Shown here: positions 5,855 through 11,044 of the stretch, one piece after another
Position numbering within the stretch: position 1 is the stretch's first letter
Layout of the letters: every line of letters begins with the position of its first letter
NCBI GenBank assembly: GCA_052387115.1
Contig: JBQTJM010000298.1
Coordinates: 1 to 11,044 of the forward strand
DNA: 11,044 bases
Direction: 5' to 3'
DNA from: JACCXJ01 sp052387115
GTDB taxonomy: Bacteria; Pseudomonadota; Gammaproteobacteria; JACCXJ01
Position numbers and translations under genes: made by a program
The notes under the pieces: generated by a model
What the model saw: the letters and a program-made list of their open reading frames with translations, nothing else
Databases searched by the model: none
What the model was told of the DNA's origin: nothing

Positions 5855-6217
5855 TTATGCATCGAACGCCGCCTTGATCCATTCGATCTTCGGGGCGTGC
5901 GGCTCACCCTCCACGGCCACCAGGTCGAACCGGCACGGCGCATCGACGCCGCCCCGGCGAGACCAGAGGTAATGTCTCGCGGCCCGCAACAGCCGGGCCT
6001 TCTTCGTGGCACCCAGGGTCTCGCAGGCGCCGCCGTAGAAGTCGGAACGCCGATAGCGGACCTCGATGAACACCAGGGTCGCCTTCTCCTGCATGATGAT
6101 ATCGATCTCGCCTCCCCGGCACAGGTAATTGCGGTGCAGTTCCTTGAGCCCCAGCCCGCGCAGGTGACGGGACGCGAGATCCTCAGCCCACCGCCCTCGC
6201 TCTTGTGTCTTACCCAC
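5855..6217 (-). CDS. yraN: YraN family protein (UPF0102), nuclease-fold
   Basis: A 120-residue protein from a GTG start (CAC at 6215-6217 on the plus strand) with a G-rich stretch just upstream. It has the UPF0102 layout: GRWAEDLASRHLRGLGL with the following HRNYLCRGGEIDII, then TLVFIEVRYR, which together form a PD-(D/E)xK-like acidic core (E and D of GEID, E of EVR). TKKARLLRAARHYL and the C-terminal CRFDLVAVEG complete the family pattern. The fold resembles Holliday-junction resolvases, but the cellular role is not settled. It lies 24 bp after lpoA and 15 bp before gmhA on the same strand, the classical lpoA-yraN-diaA order. Confidence 0.93.
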   Translation of the reverse strand: MGKTQERGRWAEDLASRHLRGLGLKELHRNYLCRGGEIDIIMQEKATLVFIEVRYRRSDFYGGACETLGATKKARLLRAARHYLWSRRGGVDAPCRFDLVAVEGEPHAPKIEWIKAAFDA

Positions 6218-6241
6218 CGTCCCCCGTCACAACCTCTCAGG

Positions 6242-8173
6242 TCACGGTTCCAGCAACACCGGAACCCCGGCGCTGAACCGGCCCCAAACCAGGTTTCTCT
6301 GGATGCGTCCCGCTGCGTCGAGGCGCAGGGTCCCGGTGACCCCTTCGTAGCCCCTGACCGGGTCCAGTTGCTGGCCCGCGAGTCGCGAGACGAGCTCATA
6401 GGCATCGACGCCGAAGGCCAAGAGCCTGGATTGCTCCCGCAAGGTCTGCGCAAAGTGGCGAGCGATCACCTGGCGCATGGAGACCCGCTCCGGTGTCAGT
6501 ATCCAGGGCATGTCGGGAAACATCACCCCGTCGAGGTCCTGGTCGGCCTCCCTCGCGCGGGAGCCCGAGTAGACATGAGAGGTGGCATAGATGGGCAGAT
6601 CCCCGGTTTCCTGGGCGAGCTGCGGGTGGATCTGGCGGCCCTCGAGCGGTGTCGCCACCATGAAAACGAAGTCGTTGCCCGCCCTGCCGGGCGCCCCGCT
6701 CGGCACCGCCGCCACCCGACCACTCGCCGCGAGCAGTGCGTCCACGGCCGAGGCATAATCACGCGTGGCGCTCCGGAAGGTCTTATAGGCCGCGATGCGG
6801 CCGCCCAGCGCCTCCCAGTGGCGCTTGAAGGCCCCGACCACGCGCGTACCCCACGGACCCTCGGGCGCGATCACCAGCGCCCGCACACGCCCATCCAGCC
6901 AGGCCCGTTCCGCGATCTGGCGCGCCTCGCCTTCGGGCGAAAGGGCGAATTGATAGACAGCGGGCGCCGGTCCCGCACCCGCACCGCCGGCCTGGGGGGC
7001 GCCCGCCGCTACGGCGCTGTCGATCCCTGCCGGTATGGCGCTGTCGATCCCTGCCGGTACGGCGCTGTCGATCTGATTCAGGGCGAGGGTCGGGACCGGC
7101 AACGATCCGCGCTTGAGCAGCGTCTGGATCGCGGGCTTTTCCAGGGGCCCCACGATGAAATCGGCGCCCTCGTCGACCGCCTGATCGTAGAGCGCCTGGA
7201 TGTTGGAGGCATTGGCATCATAGACGACGACGGCTCGCTCCGGATCACCGCCACGGTCTTCATACCAGGCCGCGATGAAACCGTCCTGGATGGCGCGCGC
7301 GGCAGCGGCGTACTGGCCACTGAGGGGGAGGAGCAGGCCGATGCGCCGCGGGCTGAGGCCCGTCGCGGGAGGTCGCGCCGCCAGGGTAGGCAATACGCTC
7401 CAGCCCGCGGGATGGCTGGGATAACGCCCCTGCCACCCGGCGAGCGCGCGCTCGAAGGCGGCGTTGTCTAGCCACCGCGACCGGCCGATCAGGGCAAGAT
7501 CGGCCCAACCGCGCAGATCGCCACTCAACCCCGCGAGGTCCCGCGACAGGGCCGCGGCATCGAGCTGATTGACCGCCGCCCAGATGGCGCGGGCGTTCTC
7601 ATCCAGGGCGTCCTGCTCGCTGAGAAAACTGGCCTCTTCGATGTACTCGCGCGCCGCCTCCAGACCCCGCCCGACGGCACTATAGGCCCTGGCCCGCTCG
7701 TGATGCGCCTGGCGCTCGATCGCGGCCGAGACCAAGCCCGTTCGCACCGACTGCAAGAGCGTCAAGGCACGAGCCCCATCGTTCTGCATGAGCGCCACGC
7801 GCGCGAGCAAGACGGTGCGCCATCCGGACCAATCGGCTTCGGTCTCCGGGACCTCGGCGCCCTCCAGGAGACGGTGTGCCTCCACGGCCCGGCCGGCTTC
7901 GATATAGGCCTCGGCCGCCCGCAGGGCGTACTGGTAGCTCTCCGGCGCCGGGATCGCGGCGAGGCGCAGGAATTCCTCTGCAGCGGCCTCCGGCTCGCCT
8001 CGCTGCATGAGCTCCTGGGCCTTCTGGTCGGTGTCGCCGGGTCCTGATAGCCTTGGGATCAACGATCCCGTGCAGGCGCTCAACGCGGCCGCGAGGCCCA
8101 GGCACACCAAGCCATTCACAACGCCGGACATGGTGTGGGAAAGCGTGTGCCGGCGGACGGTTTTTCCGAGCAT
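6242..8173 (-). CDS. lpoA: Outer-membrane lipoprotein LpoA (YraM/LppC), activator of PBP1A
   Basis: LpoA is anchored in the outer membrane and reaches through the periplasm to stimulate PBP1A in peptidoglycan synthesis. The protein has 643 residues. The N-terminal signal ends in the lipobox LSAC (C34 if started at the ATG at 8173). A second in-frame ATG at residue 15 would give a 20-residue signal but would lose the K/RR charges, so I prefer the longer start. An alpha-helical TPR-like domain runs to about residue 260. The C-terminal half has a periplasmic-binding-protein fold beginning RRIGLLLPLSGQYAAAARAIQDG and containing YQFALSPEGEARQIAERAW and the ending GTLRLDAAGRIQR-LVW. Between LALNQ and YQFALSP there is an extra low-complexity loop built from a 24-bp tandem repeat. 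It heads the lpoA-yraN-gmhA operon. Confidence 0.95.
   Translation of the reverse strand: MLGKTVRRHTLSHTMSGVVNGLVCLGLAAALSACTGSLIPRLSGPGDTDQKAQELMQRGEPEAAAEEFLRLAAIPAPESYQYALRAAEAYIEAGRAVEAHRLLEGAEVPETEADWSGWRTVLLARVALMQNDGARALTLLQSVRTGLVSAAIERQAHHERARAYSAVGRGLEAAREYIEEASFLSEQDALDENARAIWAAVNQLDAAALSRDLAGLSGDLRGWADLALIGRSRWLDNAAFERALAGWQGRYPSHPAGWSVLPTLAARPPATGLSPRRIGLLLPLSGQYAAAARAIQDGFIAAWYEDRGGDPERAVVVYDANASNIQALYDQAVDEGADFIVGPLEKPAIQTLLKRGSLPVPTLALNQIDSAVPAGIDSAIPAGIDSAVAAGAPQAGGAGAGPAPAVYQFALSPEGEARQIAERAWLDGRVRALVIAPEGPWGTRVVGAFKRHWEALGGRIAAYKTFRSATRDYASAVDALLAASGRVAAVPSGAPGRAGNDFVFMVATPLEGRQIHPQLAQETGDLPIYATSHVYSGSRAREADQDLDGVMFPDMPWILTPERVSMRQVIARHFAQTLREQSRLLAFGVDAYELVSRLAGQQLDPVRGYEGVTGTLRLDAAGRIQRNLVWGRFSAGVPVLLEP
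7010..7073 (-). repeat. 24-bp in-frame tandem repeat inside lpoA (2.7 copies)
   Basis: Copies lie at 7010-7033, 7034-7057 and a partial one at 7058-7073, differing by single bases. They encode the peptide IDSAVPAG / IDSAIPAG / IDSAV in LpoA, followed by an Ala/Gly/Pro-rich stretch. The repeat sits in a loop of the periplasmic-binding-protein-like domain. Confidence 0.9.
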
Positions 8174-8185
8174 GGTGAGGGCGTT

Positions 8186-8248
8186 CTGTAGGCTGGAGGC
8201 TGGAGGCTGGAGACTGTAGGCTCTAGCCTCTAGTCTCCAGCCTAGAGT
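8186..8248. repeat. Nine-unit heptamer repeat forming a hairpin in the lpoA/rsmI promoter gap
   Basis: From 8186 the sequence reads as nine consecutive 7-base units, all starting with CT: ctgtagg, ctggagg, ctggagg, ctggaga, ctgtagg, ctctagc, ctctagt, ctccagc, ctagagt. The later units are close to the reverse complement of the earlier ones. Bases 8205-8221 pair with 8226-8242 (about 15 of 17 positions) across a short TCTA loop. The array fills 63 of the 81 bases between the divergent starts of lpoA and rsmI, and no ordinary -35/-10 pair is seen there. Confidence 0.85.
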
Positions 8249-8254
8249 GCCCCC

Positions 8255-9190
8255 ATGGCAGTGTCAATCGAAAGGCCGGTGGAGCGCGGGACCTTGTATG
8301 TCGTCGGGACCCCGATCGGGAACCTCGCCGATCTAAGCCCGCGCGCTCAGGCCGTGCTGGGGGCGGTCGACCTGATCCTGGCCGAGGATACCCGCCGCAG
8401 CCGGCGGCTCCTCACCCACTTCGGCATCCACACCCCGCTCCTCGCCTATCATGACCACAACGAGCGCCACCTGTGCGCCGGGCTCGCCCTGCGCCTGGCC
8501 TCGGGCGACTCCATGGCCCTCATCTCCGATTCCGGCACCCCACTTCTCTGCGATCCCGGGTTCCATCTTCTCGAAGCCGTGCACGGGGCCGGTCTTCGGG
8601 CCATCTCCATACCCGGTCCCAGTGCGCTCGTCGCCGCGCTCGCGGTGTCGGGTCTGCCGGTCGAGCGCTTCGCCTTCGAAGGGTTTCTCCCCGCCAGGCG
8701 TGAGGCACGGCGCAAGCGCCTGGCGGCCCTCTGCCGCGAGGCGCGGACCCTGGTGTTCTACGAGGCGCCGCACCGGGTCGGGGAGACCCTCGAGGACCTG
8801 TCGTCGCTACTCGGTCCCGAGCGCCCGGCGGCCATCGCGCGCGAGATCACCAAACTCCACGAGGAGACGCACCGCGCGACGCTCGCTGATCTGACAGCCT
8901 GGCTCCGCGAGCGGCCGGAGCGCGGGCAGGGGGAGTTCGTCATTATGGTCGCCCCGGCCGGGGTCCCCGACGGCGATGAGGAAAGCGACCGGCGGCTCTT
9001 GACCATCTTGTTGGGCTACCTGAGCCCCAGCCAGGCCGCCGCCGCCGCGAGCGCCATCTCGGGACACGGCCGCAACGCCCTCTACCGCCTAGCGCTAGCG
9101 CTGGGCGACGCGCAGGGATCCGACCCAGCCCCACCGCAACGCCTTGCCGAGCACCTGATCGACAAGGGATCCCGCCGTCGTCACCGGTGA
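8255..9190 (+). CDS. rsmI: 16S rRNA (cytidine(1402)-2'-O)-methyltransferase RsmI
   Basis: RsmI uses S-adenosylmethionine to 2'-O-methylate C1402 in the decoding centre of 16S rRNA. The protein has 311 residues, somewhat longer than the usual 275-290 because of a C-terminal tail. Family motifs in order are TLYVVGTPIGNLADLSPRA (about 13-31), AEDTRRSRRLLTHFGI, LLAYHDHNE, ALISDSGTPLLCDPGFHLL (usual form SDAGTPLISDPG), GPSALVAALAVSGLP and FVFEGFLP-like FAFEGFLPAR, then VFYEAPHRV. The ATG at 8255 leaves only 7 bases after the heptamer repeat, with a weak ribosome-binding site. It is divergent from lpoA, as in E. coli (yraL/yraM). Its TGA is part of the palindrome TCACCGGTGA (9181-9190). Confidence 0.96.
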   Translation: MAVSIERPVERGTLYVVGTPIGNLADLSPRAQAVLGAVDLILAEDTRRSRRLLTHFGIHTPLLAYHDHNERHLCAGLALRLASGDSMALISDSGTPLLCDPGFHLLEAVHGAGLRAISIPGPSALVAALAVSGLPVERFAFEGFLPARREARRKRLAALCREARTLVFYEAPHRVGETLEDLSSLLGPERPAAIAREITKLHEETHRATLADLTAWLRERPERGQGEFVIMVAPAGVPDGDEESDRRLLTILLGYLSPSQAAAAASAISGHGRNALYRLALALGDAQGSDPAPPQRLAEHLIDKGSRRRHR

Positions 9191-9405
9191 TGACTCCGTG
9201 ATGAAATGGCATGCCCGTCACTGCGCCAAGGGCAGGGGCGCGCCAACTCATTCGCCGAAGTAAGCGTCGTTGAGTGATTCGATGTTGCTTCCCAAATTTG
9301 CTGGCAGCCAGTGAGAAACGTTTGGCGCCGATAGGTGTTGCGATAGGTGTTGACGGTGAAGAAATAGGTGCCGCGCGGCACATGGGCGCGACGATAGTTA
9401 GGCAT
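9181..9405 (-). pseudogene. RAYT (REP-associated transposase) N-terminal relic
   Basis: Reading from the ATG at 9403-9405 on the minus strand, the first 35 or so residues (MPNYRRAHVPRGTYFFTV and on to RRQTFLT) are the standard RAYT N-terminus. The remaining 39 codons no longer match the family; the HUH and tyrosine motifs are absent and the frame ends at 9181. A 12-bp tandem duplication (near 9331-9354) repeats NTYR. It is a truncated, decayed copy of the gene type seen intact at 3-434 but on the opposite strand. Loss of the core makes it non-functional as a transposase. Confidence 0.8.
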
Positions 9406-9675
9406 GGCGGAATCATACCGCCTCGCATGCTTGACAACTCACTGGTTCATCAGTACCCTTTTTTGAGACAAAAAAAGGCGTTTATTCTTCCTATACTGGA
9501 CCGGGACGCATCGAGCAAGCTTTCTCGGCGTGCCCGCGACAGGGGCGGCGCGCCAGCGTGTGGTGCATGGTCATCGACCGGCTCGGCTGGTTTGGATAGG
9601 CGCCTTAGCCATTTGACCGGACCCGCCGAGAAGTCATTCCGTTAAAGCTGCTCGCCCGACAGGGCAGCCAATCGA
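9191..9675. other. Gap between rsmI and the MarC gene, holding only the RAYT relic
   Basis: Most of the left half is the minus-strand RAYT relic. A small hairpin GGCGG/CCGCC (9406-9410 with 9418-9422) lies just upstream of its start codon. The right half is AT-richer and includes CCTTTTTT (9457-9464) facing AAAAAAGG (9471-9478). I looked for rnpB signature sequences, expected after rsmI in related genomes, and saw none. No further gene is supported. Confidence 0.6.
9431..9459 (+). promoter_or_regulatory. Candidate promoter upstream of the MarC-family gene
   Basis: A perfect TTGACA (9431-9436) is followed after 17 bases by TACCCT (9454-9459), a weak -10 with only half of the consensus bases. 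A TATACT at 9492-9497 is a better -10 but has no well-placed -35. Either could serve the gene at 9676. Confidence 0.25.
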
Positions 9676-10353
9676 ATGCCAGACCCCGTATCAGCTCCAC
9701 CGGTGATCCAGTTCGTCGAACACGTTCTCGGCGCGTTCGCGGCCATCTTCCCGATGGTCAATCCGTTCAGCACCATGCCGCTGTTCCTGAGCCTCACCTC
9801 CGGCATGTCCGCTCCCAAGCAACGGTATCAGGCGCTCAAGGCATCGACAATCGCCGCCGTCATCATGCTAGTCGTGCTGTACATCGGTGCGGTGATCCTG
9901 CATTTCTTTGGGATCTCGATTGGGGCGTTGCGTGTCGCCGGAGGATTGATCGTGGCCTACATCGGGTTCCGCATACTGTTCCCTAGCGCGACCCCGACTC
10001 CGGGCATAGCACCTGACAGCAAGAAGGACGATTTGGAGCTGGATTTCGCATTCATGCCGCTGGCATTCCCCAGCCTCGTAGGGGCCGGGACGATGGCTGT
10101 GGTCATGAGCATGACAACCCACGCCGGCGCGCTGCCGGATATTACGCACCGACTCATGTCGTATGCGGCGGTCAGCCTCGCGATTCTGTTGGTCGCGCTA
10201 GTGACCTGGCTGGTGCTGCGGAGCTCCACCAAGCTCCTGCACCTGCTGGGACCGCGCGGGCTCGACGCCATGACTCGATTCATGGGATTGCTGCTGGTGT
10301 GCATCGGGGTGCAGTTCGTCGCGACGGGAATCAGGAATTTCGTTTCGGAATAA
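9676..10353 (+). CDS. MarC family integral membrane protein (UPF0056)
   Basis: A 225-residue inner-membrane protein with about six hydrophobic segments. The family signature is clear: an N-terminal helix with GAFAAIFPMVNPFSTMPLFLSLT (about 19-41), the second-helix pattern followed by GISIGALRVAGGLIVAYIGFRIL, a polar loop (about 110-122, DSKKDDLELDF), and FMPLAFPSLVGAGTMAVV, which corresponds to the usual PLAIPLLAGPG motif. The C-terminal helix ends RFMGLLLVCIGVQFVATGI. MarC proteins were once linked to multiple antibiotic resistance, but this was not upheld and their substrate is unknown. The ATG at 9676 has only a distant AGGG upstream. It stands alone, with no operon partner on its strand. 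Confidence 0.9.
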   Translation: MPDPVSAPPVIQFVEHVLGAFAAIFPMVNPFSTMPLFLSLTSGMSAPKQRYQALKASTIAAVIMLVVLYIGAVILHFFGISIGALRVAGGLIVAYIGFRILFPSATPTPGIAPDSKKDDLELDFAFMPLAFPSLVGAGTMAVVMSMTTHAGALPDITHRLMSYAAVSLAILLVALVTWLVLRSSTKLLHLLGPRGLDAMTRFMGLLLVCIGVQFVATGIRNFVSE

Positions 10354-10403
10354 GTCGCCGGCACACGAAGGTCTCCAAGGGCATGCGCTCGAGGAGCGTG
10401 TAG

Positions 10404-10434
10404 GGCTCGCCCTCGCGCAAGGCGGGGGCGAGGC
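10404..10434. repeat. GC-rich hairpin after the MarC gene (REP-like or terminator)
   Basis: CTCGCCC (10406-10412) pairs with GGGCGAG (10426-10432). The stem continues inward through a T-G wobble and CGC/GCG to a five-base loop, and an outer G10404-C10434 pair closes it past one mismatch. GTAG stands directly 5' of it (10400-10403), as at the REP near the RAYT gene, but one such match can arise by chance. No T-run follows on the plus strand. Confidence 0.4.
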
Positions 10435-10520
10435 TTGAACCAGGGTAGCATCCACTCGTAGAATATCCACCCATCGCGCCGGCGCAGGAAGCGAGAAAAC
10501 CGTCACGAGGTCCTCGGCCT

Positions 10521-10640
10521 TCACTTTTTACTGTCGGCGAGCAAGCTTCGGAGCTGGTCAATTCTCTCGGCGTCCACATCCTTGGATTCCGCGAGCTTCG
10601 TAAGGAACTTATCGGCTATCTGTTGCTGAAGCGTCGCCAT
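10521..10640 (-). CDS. Small 39-residue protein downstream of DUF2130 gene, perhaps truncated
   Basis: From the ATG at 10638-10640 (GGAAG five bases upstream) the frame reads MATLQQQIADKFLTKLAE, then SKDVDAERIDQLRSLLADSKK and TGA. The peptide is helical and charged and looks like real protein. Past the TGA the same frame goes on as KAEDLVTVFSLPAPAR, which also looks protein-like, so the gene may be a longer small protein cut by a nonsense change. It overlaps the end of the preceding DUF2130 frame by 32 bases in another frame and so is probably co-transcribed. I cannot assign it to a named family or give a function. Confidence 0.5.
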   Translation of the reverse strand: MATLQQQIADKFLTKLAESKDVDAERIDQLRSLLADSKK

Positions 10641-11044
10641 ATGGACTTCCAGGTTGATCTATTTCGCATCGTCTCTCAATGTTCCGCCCGGCGAAACTGC
10701 CGGGGCCGTTCCCGGGCGGGCCGGACCGGTGGCCGTCGCCATTCCTAAACTCTATAGCTGGAAATTCAAGGCCCTCGATCTCTTGAATCGACTTTCCGGC
10801 TATGCCTTGAAGGTCACCATACATGCCGACTGTCGCGCCCATGACCCGCTCGATCTGTTCTTCGCGCTTTGCCCACTGCTTCATGATCGCCTTGCGCTCC
10901 TTATCGAGGTCTTCCCGCATCGATGAGAACGCTTCGACTATGGCTTCGACGCGTTGGCGGAAGCGAGGGCCGGTGAGATCCCGGTAGACCATCTCGGCCT
11001 TGGTTCGCTGGCCTTCAGAGCCTTGGCGCGCCATGCTTACTTCA
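10609..11044 (-). CDS. DUF2130 family protein, C-terminal part (5' end outside window)
   Basis: The frame is open to the right edge of the window, so the N-terminal part, including any coiled coil, is missing; at least 144 codons are present. The family's conserved C-terminal region is plain: ARQGSEGQRTKAEMVYRDL, GPRFRQRVEAIVEAF, MREDLDKERKAIMKQWAKRE, then GMYGDLQGIAGKSIQEIEGLE. The ATG at 11034 falls inside this region and is not the true start. The last 45 or so residues after IEGLE are rich in Gly and Pro and are not conserved in my memory of the family. DUF2130 proteins are soluble, coiled-coil-bearing and of unknown function, sometimes found in mobile or defence-rich regions. A small ORF overlaps the 3' end. 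Confidence 0.82.
   Translation of the reverse strand, partial: EVSMARQGSEGQRTKAEMVYRDLTGPRFRQRVEAIVEAFSSMREDLDKERKAIMKQWAKREEQIERVMGATVGMYGDLQGIAGKSIQEIEGLEFPAIEFRNGDGHRSGPPGNGPGSFAGRNIERRCEIDQPGSPYGDASATDSR

Noticed and set aside
7010..7073. Short CRISPR-like array
   Set aside because: The units are directly adjacent without spacers and keep the lpoA reading frame, so this is a coding tandem repeat.
5294..7471. 725-codon plus-strand open frame opposite gmhA, yraN and lpoA
   Set aside because: It runs antisense to three well-identified genes in high-GC DNA, and its translation is Arg/Gly/His-rich with no recognisable domain.
8943..9437. 164-codon minus-strand frame covering the RAYT relic and rsmI 3' end
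   Set aside because: It is in a different frame from the RAYT N-terminus and antisense to rsmI, with no domain that I can recognise.
9191..9675. rnpB (RNase P RNA), expected downstream of rsmI
   Set aside because: I looked for the conserved P RNA segments (such as GAGGAAAGTCC and the ACAGA-type motif) on the plus strand and found none.
10654..10926. 90-codon plus-strand frame opposite the DUF2130 gene
   Set aside because: It is antisense to a clearly conserved DUF2130 C-terminal domain and shows no independent features.

Overview
The window reads as a chromosomal segment of a GC-rich gammaproteobacterium, probably environmental. The strongest reason is gene order. petA-petB-petC-sspA-sspB (plus strand) meets gmhA/diaA-yraN-lpoA (minus strand), with rsmI divergent from lpoA. 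As I recall, this is the order around PA4421-PA4431 in Pseudomonas aeruginosa, apart from the missing BON-domain gene (dolP/yraP). Protein-level signs agree: LpoA and the SspA/SspB pair are gammaproteobacterial hallmarks. I cannot name the genus.

Left flank (1-1517) is accessory. It holds the 3' part of a REP-associated tyrosine transposase (RAYT), a GTAG-footed REP hairpin just after it, an overlapping DUF433/DUF5615 gene pair (toxin-antitoxin type), then two large GC-rich palindromes ahead of a perfect TATAAT -10 box for the pet operon.

Core (1518-9190) is housekeeping. petABC encodes the cytochrome bc1 complex: Rieske protein, cytochrome b and cytochrome c1. All three genes start with GTG and are joined by GTGA overlaps. 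sspA and sspB follow (RNA polymerase-associated protein and ClpXP adaptor) and lie in the same reading frame, separated by one TAG and ten codons. Converging on sspB, two bases away, is the minus-strand operon lpoA (outer-membrane lipoprotein activator of PBP1A), yraN (nuclease-fold UPF0102) and a SIS-domain phosphoheptose isomerase. rsmI (16S rRNA C1402 2'-O-methyltransferase) diverges from lpoA. Their shared 81-bp promoter gap is almost filled by nine 7-bp repeat units that fold into a hairpin.

Right flank (9191-11044) breaks the expected order: no rnpB or mraZ follows rsmI. It holds a decayed RAYT N-terminus (minus strand), a MarC-family membrane protein, and, entering from the right edge on the minus strand, the C-terminal part of a DUF2130 protein followed by a 39-codon small ORF that appears truncated by a TGA.

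No tRNA, rRNA or CRISPR array is visible. I do not see a clear new multi-gene system. The most unusual items are the heptamer repeat in the lpoA/rsmI promoter gap, the RAYT genes or relics on both sides of the conserved block, the PLWY Qo motif of cytochrome b, the sspA/sspB single-stop arrangement, and the DUF2130/small-ORF pair.
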